Assembly (NCBI RefSeq): GCF_011801145.1
Contig: NZ_CP046172.1
Coordinates: forward strand, 5,146,001-5,210,000
Direction of reading: 5' to 3'
DNA from: Nocardia arthritidis
GTDB lineage: Bacteria > Actinomycetota > Actinomycetes > Mycobacteriales > Mycobacteriaceae
DNA: 64,000 nt
The translations under genes and the position numbers were made by a program. The first letter of the stretch is position 1. Every line of letters starts with the position of its first letter. The notes below the pieces were generated by a model. It saw only the letters and a program-made list of their open reading frames with translations, searched no databases and was not told where the DNA came from. Shown piece after piece: positions 8,923-17,894 of this stretch.

Positions 8923-9798
8923 ATGATCCGAGACGTGCGCAACCGCCCGGTCCGCCGCATCGCCGAGACGATGCAGGTACGGGACCCGAGGGTGTCGAGT
9001 CCGGAGGCGCCGGCCGATGTGTTCTGCCGGGTTCTCGGCCCGGTGTCGGTCGAAATCGACGGCGCGCCGGTCGCACTCGGCGGCCCGATACTTCGACGAG
9101 TGCTCGCCGCACTGCTGTCGGCCGAGGCCACCCCGGTCTCCGATCACCGGCTGATCGAGCAGGCCTGGGAGCATCGCCCACGGGACGGGGTCAACGCATT
9201 GCGGCTCATCATCTGGCGGTTGCGCCGCACACTCGGCCGGACCGGCGGCACGTATCTGCGTCGCACCAGTGCCGGGTACGTATTGGCGATTCCCCCCGAA
9301 TCAACGGATCACGGCGTCTTCACCGGGCTCGTCGAAAGCGGGCTGTCCGAACTCTTTTACGAGCGATTCGACTCCGCGGCAAGGGCTTTCGGATCGGCAC
9401 TGGCTCTGTGGCGCGGCGAGCCGTGGTGTGACCTCGACGATTCACCGCATCCGATCGCGCTGCGATCCCGCCTGACCGAACTACGGGATGTCGCCATCGA
9501 AGAGCGGTTGGCCGCACAACTGGCCTGCGCACACACCGCCGCGGCCGTCGCCGGACTTCGCGCCGCGATCAGCGCCGCACCGTACCGCGAACGCCGATGG
9601 GAACTGCTCGCGCTCGGGCTGTATCGCAGCGGCCAGCAAACCTCGGCCTTGGCCGAATTACGCCGGGTACGAACGCTACTCAGCAACGACATCGGCATCG
9701 AACCGGGCCCGGCCCTGCGCCAGCTCGAACAGCGTCTGCTCACCCAAGACCCGGAGTTGGACACCGCGGGCCTACCGAAATCCGCCACGCGGCAATGA
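8923..9798 (+). CDS. SARP/BTAD-family transcriptional activator
   Basis: 291 aa: an OmpR-like winged-helix DNA-binding domain (about 30-120, with LRLIIWRLRRTLG as the recognition-helix region) followed by a bacterial transcriptional activation domain (about 125-285, with YRERRWELLALGLYRSGQQ and IGIEPGPALRQLEQRLL). It has no ATPase or TPR module, so it is a small SARP. Such proteins usually activate adjacent secondary-metabolism genes; none is obvious next door. A broken copy of the same family lies near 45.2-45.6 kb. Confidence 0.88.
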   Translation: MIRDVRNRPVRRIAETMQVRDPRVSSPEAPADVFCRVLGPVSVEIDGAPVALGGPILRRVLAALLSAEATPVSDHRLIEQAWEHRPRDGVNALRLIIWRLRRTLGRTGGTYLRRTSAGYVLAIPPESTDHGVFTGLVESGLSELFYERFDSAARAFGSALALWRGEPWCDLDDSPHPIALRSRLTELRDVAIEERLAAQLACAHTAAAVAGLRAAISAAPYRERRWELLALGLYRSGQQTSALAELRRVRTLLSNDIGIEPGPALRQLEQRLLTQDPELDTAGLPKSATRQ

Positions 9799-9870
9799 TG
9801 TTCGCAGCACCGCCCGCGCCCGATTCCGCTCGTTCGTCATGCCCCGCGCCACTGGCGGTCGCCGCGCTCA

Positions 9871-11454
9871 TCAGGCCCGTAGGACCGTGATAGCCCGGCC
9901 CGCAGGGGATTTCGCCTCGCCAAAGGCGGTGCGGTCGGCGATGGGCAAGGCGGTCGGACGACGGTCGAAGATCACCAGCGTGCCGGTGTCCAAACCCAAT
10001 CGGTCGAGATAGCCGTCGATTTGGGCCAGTCCCTCGGCGAGTGGATCGGTCTGGTTGGCGGCCCAGACCTTCAACTCCAGCGCCTCGCGCTGTTCCACGC
10101 GCTGGCCGTCGGCATTCCGATACGGCTGCCGGATCAACAGGTCGATCCGGCCACGCCCCACCCCGACCTCACGATCAACGAACCCGGCTCCGTTCACAAT
10201 CCGATGCAGATACGCCATCAACACCAACTGCGCGGCAGCCTCGTGATAGTTATCCCGGGTCGCCAGCACATCACCGTGCTGGATCCAGAACGCCACGAAC
10301 TCCCGCAGCAATCGCGGGAAATCGATCCGGCCATCAGGGAACCGGAAACTCGACGGTTCGGCCGTGATCACCGATTCGGTGCGCCCACCCAGCACCCGAA
10401 CAATCACTTCCTGATAGATCGGATTCGCGAACCGCAACTGCTTACCCCGCGCGATCAACCCCAAATCCCGCACATACCCCATATCGTCATCGAAGGTGAG
10501 GTCCACGTTCGGCTCGGCACCGGCGATGATCGGCTCGAGTACCCGCTGCACCCTCGGCTCGTTCAACTTATCGATCAACGAATCCAAATGCGTCGCCCGC
10601 GCCAGGATCAACCGCTCCTTGGCCTCCTCCACATGATCGATCGTGATCGTCTCCCGCACCCGCATCTTGAAGGTGATCTCCCACGCCAGAGCGTTCACCA
10701 ACCACGGCTGGCCCTGGGTGTAGTAGAACGCCAGATCGATCGCCTTGTCGTCGAATTCCTGCCCGGTCTCGGCCGTATGCTGCCGATACAGCTGGCACAC
10801 CTCGGCCTTGCTGAAATCCCCCACCCGAATCGACTCGATCTTGATATTGAACGGACTCGAAGACCCCAACCGCGTCGCGTCCCCACCCGAAGCCGCCTTG
10901 TAATCCCGCACATCCCGCAACCCACACAACACCACCGAATGCGGGAACGCCGTACGGCTCTGTGTGAACCCGGCACGCAACTGCCGCAACACGCTGAGTA
11001 AGCTCTCACCGCGCAATGCATCGATCTCATCGAAGAACAACACCAACGGACGCGGACATTTCGCCACCCACGCCGTCAACGCCGTATGCAATCGCGATCC
11101 CGCCGGGGCATCCGGCCACGGATCCGGCGGCAACAGTTCCGGAGCCAACTTCTGCACCACGGTGACCTGCCGGATCGCCTGCAGTAGCACATCTTCGACC
11201 GCGGCCACATCATCACCGAACGGCTCACCGAACTCACACGACACCGGCAACGCAAGAAAATGCCCGGCCGCGGTCAGCTCCCGCGCCAACCCCAGAAGCG
11301 CAGTCGTCTTCCCGCTCTGCCGCGGCGCGTGAACGACGAAATAGAACCCGAAATCGATATACGCCCGAGCATCGGGCAACCGCTCATCGGCGGGAATCAT
11401 GTAATGCAGGTCCGGCAAGCACGGACCAACCGTGTTGAAGTACCTCACCGGCAC
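9871..11454 (-). CDS. AAA-like ATPase fused to a PD-(D/E)XK nuclease-like domain
   Basis: 527 aa. The start RYFNTVGPCLPDLHYMIP and the P-loop APRQSGKTT (about residue 44) are typical of the AAA-like family related to archaeal ATPases; the Walker B strand is LVLFFDEIDAL. A helical/winged segment follows (YVRDLGLIARGKQLRFANPIYQE). The C-terminus carries GRGRIDLLI and, 18 residues later, ALELKVW, which fits the D...ExK core of PD-(D/E)XK nucleases. Proteins of this plan are common, poorly studied and often in accessory DNA; a defence or mobile-element role is inference. GTG start at 11454. Confidence 0.8.
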   Translation of the reverse strand: MPVRYFNTVGPCLPDLHYMIPADERLPDARAYIDFGFYFVVHAPRQSGKTTALLGLARELTAAGHFLALPVSCEFGEPFGDDVAAVEDVLLQAIRQVTVVQKLAPELLPPDPWPDAPAGSRLHTALTAWVAKCPRPLVLFFDEIDALRGESLLSVLRQLRAGFTQSRTAFPHSVVLCGLRDVRDYKAASGGDATRLGSSSPFNIKIESIRVGDFSKAEVCQLYRQHTAETGQEFDDKAIDLAFYYTQGQPWLVNALAWEITFKMRVRETITIDHVEEAKERLILARATHLDSLIDKLNEPRVQRVLEPIIAGAEPNVDLTFDDDMGYVRDLGLIARGKQLRFANPIYQEVIVRVLGGRTESVITAEPSSFRFPDGRIDFPRLLREFVAFWIQHGDVLATRDNYHEAAAQLVLMAYLHRIVNGAGFVDREVGVGRGRIDLLIRQPYRNADGQRVEQREALELKVWAANQTDPLAEGLAQIDGYLDRLGLDTGTLVIFDRRPTALPIADRTAFGEAKSPAGRAITVLRA

Positions 11455-11883
11455 ACCCTACCTGTCCCGGTGACACCGCCCGACCACCATCGCCGACGGA
11501 GCGACGGCATCACCGGTCACGATACGGAGTTCCCGCCAGGCAACGGCCAACAGCGGCCGTATCTCCGTCGAATACGGCGTCCGCCGAAGCGGCCGTGAAG
11601 TGGTTCACGCTCGATCCGCCGAAACTACTGCCCCCAAGGACAGTATCGGCTCGACCGCACCGGCCAGCGGAGCGATCATCGTTCGGCCATCGCCGCCTCG
11701 GACATCGCGCGGATCGTCAGGCACCGACGCTGGCGGCGAAGGTCAACAATGCGACCGATTCGGTCCGCGTTCGGAACCTGTTCGCGGCGATAGCGTTTCC
11801 GGTACGAATCCCGCGAACGTGCGAGTATCCCGTCTTCGCGCCGTGATTCATATTGCCTGTCGCCGCGGAAAGGTTGGTTGCCG
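11455..11883. other. 429-nt intergenic region without a recognisable gene
   Basis: Divergent region between the ATPase-nuclease gene and the secreted hydrolase. I see no convincing coding potential, only short GC-rich open frames, and no clear hairpin. It should contain promoters for both flanking genes. GGAAAGG at about 11867-11873 is the ribosome site of the hydrolase. Confidence 0.5.
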
Positions 11884-13689
11884 ATGCTCCGGATCCGAAG
11901 TTGCACCGCGGTGTTGACGGTGGCGTTACTGTTCTGCGGCACAACGACATTCGCCGCCGCCGATCCGGAGCCTGTCCCCGACACGCCTACCGTGGCGACC
12001 GGCGTCGACCCGCTGTACGTCCTGCGGAACCTGGTGATGCTCTTGCAGGGCTACCAGCACGACTGGTCGAATCCGGCGCTGCTCCAATTCTGGCTACAGC
12101 ATCTCACCAGCCTGCCGGGGCGGGCCGGGCAGAGCCTCGCCCAGCTGGCCGATCCGGCCCAGTATCAGGGACCCGACGGACAGCAGCGGCTCCGCGACAA
12201 TATCCAGAAGCTCATCGACACCGGCACCCACTTCTTACCGAGCCTCGCCGGGGCCTCACTCGACCCCGCCGACCCCCGGTATCTGCCCAACTGGAGCAAC
12301 GACGGCGTCTTCGGCCAGCAGGCCGACAGCGCGCTCGACAGCGACGCCCTCGATGTCACCCAGGCCGGAAATGTCGGTCGCGTCGCGAAGTTCCGTTATC
12401 CGTGCACCGAACCCGCTGATGTCGTCTTCTACGAAACCCGCAGTGGCGACTGTGTTTCCGGCGATACCCCCGGCGCCGATTTCAAACTGGGCGAAGCCCG
12501 CAAGTTCCAGATCGTCGATTCACGCGGATTACGTTTGTCGGCAACGCTTTTCCTACCGGAGGAGGCACTGCACCCGGCACCGGGACAAACCTTCCCGATG
12601 ACCGTGTTCAGCGATGGCGCCACCGCCATCCAATCCACCTACTACGGCTGGACGATGAACGCGGTGCGCCGCGGCTATCTCGCGCTCACCTACGACGAGG
12701 CGGGTCAGGGCGCCAGCGACGGCACGGCGGCGGATCTGGTGGTGCCCTACAACACTGCGCACTGCTTCGCCTCCGGTCCGTGTCGCGACCTCGAGGACGT
12801 GATGCGCTGGGTGGTCGGCGACGACATCCTGCCCGCACCCGACACCCAGTCCGTGCTCGCGAACACCACCGATCCCGTATCGTTCTGGAACACCGTGCAT
12901 TTCCCGCGACTCGGCCAGCGCCGCGACCCCGCATACACACCTGCGGGCGACAATATGCGCAACCCGATCCGCGACCTGATCGACACCTCCCGGATCGGTA
13001 TCTGGGGCCAATCGATGGGCTCGATTGCCACCGGTCACTATCTCTGGGATGTCGGGCAAGGTCGCGGCATGGACGGCCGACCGGTGCCGAAACCCGCTGC
13101 GGCCGTGCTCATGTCGGGCTTCGAGCCATCGCTGGCCGATGTCCCGACCCAGATCCAGACCGCCGATATCGATATTCCGGGTATGACCAGCGGCGGGATC
13201 TTCCCCGTCAACGACATCGATATCTTCGGCGCGCACCTGGGCTTCGACCCGACCGATGGCGCGCTCGGCGGAAAGTCCTGGTACGACTGGGTGCGCCGGA
13301 ACCGCACCGGCAGCGCGCCACTGCAATTCCTCACCCTGGAGGGCGGCAGCCACTTCGACACCGTCGGGGTGGGGATGGTCTTTCCGCGGGCGCTCGAATC
13401 ATGGCGCAATTCCATCGATTACGGCATCGATTGGTTCGACTGCACTATCCGCGGCGACGATGCCGCGTGCGGGCGGGTCGTCACGCCGGTGCCAGGGCTG
13501 TCCCGTGCGGCGGCCGCCGAGGTGTCACCGCAAGGGCCTTCCGGGCCCAGCTACTGTATGACGGTGCCGGACAACGAAACTCTGGTCACCCTGTTACTCG
13601 GCCCGCTGAAGCAGCTGCTGTCCGGACTGTACGGCGAACCCACTCCGCAGCCGTGCGTGTCGGGCCAGCCGATTCCCTTGCATCCCTGA
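11884..13689 (+). CDS. Secreted alpha/beta hydrolase, 601 aa
   Basis: An N-terminal Sec signal (SCTAVLTVALLFCGTTTFAA then ADPEP) directs export. The mature protein has an alpha/beta hydrolase fold with nucleophile elbow GIWGQSMGS (about residue 380) and an oxyanion-side strand FPMTVFSDGAT. Several Cys (for example YPCTEP, GDCVSG, FDCTIRGDDAACG) suggest disulfides. It could be an esterase, lipase or peptidase-like hydrolase; large secreted hydrolases of this kind are common in Nocardia and the substrate is unknown. The ATG at 11884 fits GGAAAGG better than the TTG two codons earlier. Convergent with an AraC-family gene 9 nt away. Confidence 0.8.
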   Translation: MLRIRSCTAVLTVALLFCGTTTFAAADPEPVPDTPTVATGVDPLYVLRNLVMLLQGYQHDWSNPALLQFWLQHLTSLPGRAGQSLAQLADPAQYQGPDGQQRLRDNIQKLIDTGTHFLPSLAGASLDPADPRYLPNWSNDGVFGQQADSALDSDALDVTQAGNVGRVAKFRYPCTEPADVVFYETRSGDCVSGDTPGADFKLGEARKFQIVDSRGLRLSATLFLPEEALHPAPGQTFPMTVFSDGATAIQSTYYGWTMNAVRRGYLALTYDEAGQGASDGTAADLVVPYNTAHCFASGPCRDLEDVMRWVVGDDILPAPDTQSVLANTTDPVSFWNTVHFPRLGQRRDPAYTPAGDNMRNPIRDLIDTSRIGIWGQSMGSIATGHYLWDVGQGRGMDGRPVPKPAAAVLMSGFEPSLADVPTQIQTADIDIPGMTSGGIFPVNDIDIFGAHLGFDPTDGALGGKSWYDWVRRNRTGSAPLQFLTLEGGSHFDTVGVGMVFPRALESWRNSIDYGIDWFDCTIRGDDAACGRVVTPVPGLSRAAAAEVSPQGPSGPSYCMTVPDNETLVTLLLGPLKQLLSGLYGEPTPQPCVSGQPIPLHP

Positions 13690-13698
13690 GCCATCGCA

Positions 13699-14736
13699 TC
13701 AGGCGAATTCCGGGACCGCGGTCCGAGCACCGCGGTTCCGGAATTCCTGTGGCGGACAACCATTCCAACGCCGGAAAGCGCGAATGAACGAGGCGGCCTC
13801 CGCATATCCCAACCGAGCGGCCACCTGCTCGGTGGTCATCCCGGTGCGGGCGAGCAACGCCTCGGCCAGCGTTTGCCGCACCTCGTCGAGCAGTGCGCGG
13901 AACGAGGTGCCCTCCTCGGCGAGCCGCCGCGACAGCGTGCGCGGACTCATGAACAGTTCCGCGGCGACCGCGGCCTGATCCGGGATATCCCCCGGATCCC
14001 GGACCAGCACGGCACGCACCGCACCCGCGATTCCGGCTCGGGACCGCCTGTCCCGCAACAGCTCTCGGCACATCTGCGCACAGGTGTGTCGAGCCCATTC
14101 GTTGGCTTGGGGCAGCGGGACAGCCAAATAAGCACTGTCGAACGCTATCTCGTTCACCGGCGCGTCGAATTCCGGTTCGACGCCGAACATTTCGCGATAT
14201 CTGCCGGTGTCCGCGGGCGCGTGGTGCCGGAAGCGGACGCGACGGGCAGGCACGCCGACGGCGGACAGCTCCCGGCCGATCGTCTGGATTCCGGTCAGCA
14301 CCCGCTCGGTCAGGAAGGGCCGGACATCCGCGGGCACCTCGTAATCGTCGAGCAGCAGCCGCGCCTCGCCACCGGACTCCTCGAAGGTCAACTGGCCGAA
14401 TGCGAACGCGAGCTCGATATACCGCAGTGCCACATCGATGGCGTCGCGCAGGGTACTGCTGCTCAGCAGCGCCAGCCCCCACGGCCCGTACATCGAAATG
14501 TGGTAGCGGCCGCCGGCCACGACGCCGAGACCGGGTTCGGCGCCGAAGCGCGCCAGCAGATTCCGCACCACGGCCAGTTCCGCCCGTGCGGTGACCTCGG
14601 CACTGGGATCGATCACCGATTCGGGTGTCAGCCCGGTGCCCGCCAGACAGTCCGCGGCGGGCATACCCCGCTCCTCGGCCATCAGCATCAGCACGTGCAC
14701 GCTGGAGGTGTTCCGCAGCAGATCCCAATCGAACAT
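13699..14736 (-). CDS. AraC-family transcriptional regulator (arabinose-binding-like N-terminal domain)
   Basis: 345 aa. The N-terminal two thirds match the OruR/ArgR-type ligand domain (MFDWDLLRNTSSVHVLM at the start; WGLALLSSSTLRDAIDVALR near 95). The C-terminus is an AraC DNA-binding domain (SPRTLSRRLAEEGTSFRALL and MTTEQVAARLGYAEAASFIR). I start at ATG 14736, preceded by GGGGA; an ATG at 14754 has no ribosome site. It is a close paralogue of the gene at 15884-16930, and the two face each other across a small secreted protein gene. Confidence 0.88.
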   Translation of the reverse strand: MFDWDLLRNTSSVHVLMLMAEERGMPAADCLAGTGLTPESVIDPSAEVTARAELAVVRNLLARFGAEPGLGVVAGGRYHISMYGPWGLALLSSSTLRDAIDVALRYIELAFAFGQLTFEESGGEARLLLDDYEVPADVRPFLTERVLTGIQTIGRELSAVGVPARRVRFRHHAPADTGRYREMFGVEPEFDAPVNEIAFDSAYLAVPLPQANEWARHTCAQMCRELLRDRRSRAGIAGAVRAVLVRDPGDIPDQAAVAAELFMSPRTLSRRLAEEGTSFRALLDEVRQTLAEALLARTGMTTEQVAARLGYAEAASFIRAFRRWNGCPPQEFRNRGARTAVPEFA

Positions 14737-15066
14737 GGCGCACCCGGTCCCCATCGACTACCAACGATCGACCCACGCGAAGCGGCGAGTGTCTCAGTCA
14801 CCTATACCAAGCACGGCGGCCGGATATGGGCACAATGACGAAAAGCCCGACCATGTCGGCGCGCGGACCGCGCCTACTTGCCCGATCCGCCAACAGATTT
14901 GCAGGTTCGGTCAGCGGGTTCCGACAGTCCGCCCAAATGCGGAGATTCCCGGTGGCGGTGGTCCAGGTCACAGAGATAACCGATCATTTGCTGAATTAGC
15001 CTTTCGCTTGCACCGCATTCGGACAACTGAAGAGCCGAGCCGAACATTCGAGAAAGGTGCGTCACC
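14737..15066. other. 330-nt divergent intergenic region
   Basis: No gene seen. It must carry the promoter of the AraC-family gene to the left and of the small secreted protein to the right. GAAAGG at about 15052-15057 is the ribosome site of the latter. Confidence 0.45.
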
Positions 15067-15585
15067 ATGTCGATCTGGAAGAAGACCGCGGCAACCGCCG
15101 CCGTTGCCGCCATCGTCGCCGCCCCGTTCGCCGCCGCGCAGACCGCATCCGCGCAACCGTTCAGCGGCACCTGCACCGCGGGCGACATCAGGTTCGACAC
15201 CAGCCCGCTCGGCCTTGTGCCGAGCATCGCCAACGGGACGATCAGCGGGAATATCAGCGGCTGCAGCGGATCGGTCGCCGACAGCGGCGTTGTCCACGGA
15301 ACCTTCACCGCCGACAATGCCAGCTGCTTCAACGTCCCCGCCAACCTCGATGCCACGATCAGCTGGCTGGACGGCCGCACCACGCAGGTCAGCGGACCGT
15401 TCGAGGTGCCGGGCGGCGCGGGCGCGCCCGCGACCAACTCGCTGAATATCGTCGGCGGCTCCGGCGCCGGTGGACGTGTGGTCGTCGCCCAGGGACCGGT
15501 GAACGGGGCGTCCCAAGTGGGCCCCTGCGTCGCAGGCGCGTCCCGTCAGGGCGAGTTGCCAATCACCAGCGTCAGCATCGGCTGA
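15067..15585 (+). CDS. Small secreted protein, 172 aa, unknown function
   Basis: A classic signal peptide (MSIWKKTAATAAVAAIVAAP then FAAAQTASAQP) is followed by an about 140-residue Gly/Ser/Asn-rich, beta-looking mature domain with five Cys (GTCTAG, GCSGSV, ASCFNV, GPCVAG and the processed N-terminal region), compatible with disulfide bonds outside the cell. No family recognised. It lies between two paralogous AraC-type regulators, one divergent and one convergent, so it may be a target of either. Confidence 0.8.
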   Translation: MSIWKKTAATAAVAAIVAAPFAAAQTASAQPFSGTCTAGDIRFDTSPLGLVPSIANGTISGNISGCSGSVADSGVVHGTFTADNASCFNVPANLDATISWLDGRTTQVSGPFEVPGGAGAPATNSLNIVGGSGAGGRVVVAQGPVNGASQVGPCVAGASRQGELPITSVSIG

Positions 15586-15683
15586 CGGGCCCGGCGACGG
15601 GCGCCTCAACCCCTCGGCGCCCGTCGCCGCTTGCCCGATGCGCACTCGAATTATCAAGTCGCACAACCGCAAAGGCGGTCTCG

Positions 15684-15881
15684 ATGACACCGAACGAGCC
15701 ATCCCCCCGAGCGCGGCGCAGCGCGCGACAGGTCGCCGTTACCGCGACAGAGATAAAGCGACGGCTGGGTGTCCGCCGAAACCGCCTCACCGACACCGAA
15801 CTCAGCGCCGTCGCCATGGCTATGGCCGAAGCGATTCATGCCACGAATACCCGCCGCCCGAAGCAACTACCGGGCCGGTGA
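15684..15881 (+). CDS. Small basic protein, 65 aa
   Basis: Begins MTPNEPSPRARRSARQVAVT after AAAGGCGG. The N-terminus is Arg-rich and disordered; the C-terminus (RLTDTELSAVAMAMAEAIHA) is a plausible amphipathic helix. Family unknown. It ends 2 nt before the convergent AraC-family gene. Coding is suggested by a start codon with a ribosome site and by composition only, so confidence is modest. Confidence 0.45.
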   Translation: MTPNEPSPRARRSARQVAVTATEIKRRLGVRRNRLTDTELSAVAMAMAEAIHATNTRRPKQLPGR

Positions 15882-15883
15882 CG

Positions 15884-16930
15884 CTAGTACTGAACCGCCG
15901 CCGCGGGTATCGATTGCCGATGCTGCCGGAATTCCTTGGGCGGGCACCCATTCCAGCGGCGGAAGGCCCGAATGAACGATGCCGCATCGGCATAACCCAG
16001 CCGCACCGCGACCTGTTCGGTGGTCATATCGGTATTACCGAGTAATTCCTCGGCCAACAGTTGCCGCACCTCGTCGACCAGCGCGCGGAAGGAGGTGCCC
16101 TCCTCACTGAGCCTGCGGGCCAGCGTGCGGGAGCTGATGAACAGCTCCGCGGCAACGGCCGCCTGGTCGGGCGGGGCGGCGGGGTTGCGCGCCAACACAT
16201 CTCGCACCGCGCCCGCGGTGCCCAGCCGGGCCCTGCGGCGTTCCAGCATCTCCCGGCACAGCCGCTCGCAGGTATTGCGCGTCCATTCATCGGCCTGCGG
16301 CAACGGAAAATCCAGATAGGCGCTGTCGAAGGCGATGGCATCCGCCGCGGCGCCGAAATCCGGCTCGACACCGAAGATCTCGCGATAACGCGCGGTATCC
16401 GCCGGTGCCGGATGCCGATAGGTCACCCGCTCGGCGGGCACGCCCGCGGAGAACAACTCCCTGCCGATGGTCTGGATGCCGGAGGTGATTCGCTCGGCCA
16501 GGAACGGCCGCACATCCACCGGCACCTCCGAACCGTCGAATACCAACCTGCTCTGCCGCGGCCCTTCCTCGAAACTCAGGTGGCCGAATACGAACGCCAA
16601 ATCCAGGTAACCCAGCGCCACCTCGATCACCTGACGCACGGTTGCGCTGGACAGCAGCGCCAAACCCCAAGGGCCGTACAGCGCGATGTGATACCGCCGT
16701 CCTGCCTCCGCGCCGAGGCCGGGCTCGTCGCCGAAGCGCCGCAGCAGATTCCGGATGACCGCCACTTCCTGCCGCGCGGTCACCACCGCCGCACCGTCGC
16801 ACACCATATCGAAGGTCAGTCCCGTCCCGGCCAGCAATTCCGCAGCGCCCATACCGCGCTCCACCGCCAGCTGCGTCATGACATGCACGCTGGAGGTGTT
16901 GCGGACCAGATCCCAGTCGAACATGCACAT
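15884..16930 (-). CDS. AraC-family transcriptional regulator, paralogue of 13699-14736
   Basis: 348 aa with the same architecture as its neighbour: arabinose-binding-like N-terminal domain (MCMFDWDLVRNTSSVHVM) and AraC helix-turn-helix (ISSRTLARRLSEEGTSFRAL, MTTEQVAVRLGYADAASFIR), ending in a similar CPPKEFRQ motif. Three ATGs lie close together; the one at 16930 is 7 nt after AGAGG and is preferred. Identity with the sister gene is high along the whole length, indicating a duplication that now brackets the secreted protein gene. An AT-rich palindrome lies about 55 nt upstream. Confidence 0.88.
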   Translation of the reverse strand: MCMFDWDLVRNTSSVHVMTQLAVERGMGAAELLAGTGLTFDMVCDGAAVVTARQEVAVIRNLLRRFGDEPGLGAEAGRRYHIALYGPWGLALLSSATVRQVIEVALGYLDLAFVFGHLSFEEGPRQSRLVFDGSEVPVDVRPFLAERITSGIQTIGRELFSAGVPAERVTYRHPAPADTARYREIFGVEPDFGAAADAIAFDSAYLDFPLPQADEWTRNTCERLCREMLERRRARLGTAGAVRDVLARNPAAPPDQAAVAAELFISSRTLARRLSEEGTSFRALVDEVRQLLAEELLGNTDMTTEQVAVRLGYADAASFIRAFRRWNGCPPKEFRQHRQSIPAAAVQY

Positions 16931-16982
16931 CATCGTGCCTCTAGCACCCGGAACAAACAACATCGCCACGTCCAAAGTGCAC

Positions 16983-16995
16983 AAATTGGCAATTT
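16983..16995. promoter_or_regulatory. AT-rich palindrome upstream of the AraC-family gene
   Basis: AAATTG-G-CAATTT is a perfect 6-bp inverted repeat in otherwise GC-rich DNA. It overlaps a second repeat, GCAATT...AATTGC (16989-17007). Position 53-65 nt upstream of the start at 16930 fits an operator or promoter element. Confidence 0.5.
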
Positions 16996-17214
16996 TCCAG
17001 CAATTGCGCTGACCACTTGCCGCCGCCTGCGAGCGACCGCTGCGACCATTCACTACCGGCCTCCCGCATCGTCGATGCCCGTCCGGCTGAATTTCGCCCA
17101 CCCGACCTCGCGGCACCGCAAACGTGTCCGGACGAACCAGGCGGATGTCACACCTCGATCCCGAACCACGGCACGTCGCCCGGGAGACCCGCCAAGTCGG
17201 GGAGACTGCATTTC

Positions 17215-17460
17215 ATGTCGAACAAACATAATCTCGTCTACTTCGAAAGTCCGTCCATGCGCGGGCTGTATGCCGATATGGAGCAGTGGCAGCAGTCCAA
17301 TGATCAACGCCTGCTGTCGATCAGCGTTCAGCAGGATGGCGGCAACTACTGTTGCATCGCCCTCACCAATCCGGCCGAGGTCGTGATCACCAGCGTCGAC
17401 GGACATCATCACGCCAGCGTCAGCCGGTTCGGGCTGTTGGCCGTCGATACTCAACAGTGA
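17215..17460 (+). CDS. Hypothetical protein, 81 aa
   Basis: Begins MSNKHNLVYFESPSMRGLYA and is soluble, with a CC pair (NYCCIAL) and an HHH run (DGHHHASVS) that could bind metal. No family recognised. The ATG at 17215 is preceded by GGGGAGA. It stands alone between the divergent AraC-family gene and a gene-poor stretch. Confidence 0.6.
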   Translation: MSNKHNLVYFESPSMRGLYADMEQWQQSNDQRLLSISVQQDGGNYCCIALTNPAEVVITSVDGHHHASVSRFGLLAVDTQQ

Positions 17461-17894
17461 GTGCACGGGTCGATCCGCAGCGGTCGACCCGCCGGAACGA
17501 GCCGCGGTCTGCGGCAACCATGAGAACCGCTGTGCCATAGACCATCCCATGGTCGGGGCGTCCGCTCCTATCGAGCGCGCACCCAGGATTCGTTACCCGT
17601 CCGACTGCCGGAAACGGTTCCACCCCAAGGCGATATCGCGACGCCCAGCCCCTCGCGACCGCACCGGATGCCGTCGAGGTCCGCGGCATCCGGATGTCAA
17701 GGGATTTCAGGCGGGCTTAACGACACGGCGAATTCACAGCATTCCCACCGCGATTCGCGTACTCTCTACACGAGTTCGATCGCGTATCGGTCATTTGTTT
17801 GCAACTATCGGATAACAGGCAGCTCAGCGGTGCTCGGCGCGCTGGCGAGGTCTTACATGTCTATCGAGGTCATTCCTGATGCGCACAGGGGTGC
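17461..17894. other. 434-nt intergenic region
   Basis: No gene or strong hairpin seen. A relatively AT-rich patch around 17755-17820 could hold the promoter of the large FHA oxidoreductase gene downstream. Confidence 0.4.

Noticed and set aside
11595..11846. Plus-strand small gene in the gap before the secreted hydrolase
   Set aside because: Arg/Pro-rich translation without a ribosome site or conserved pattern; overlapping frames look equally plausible.
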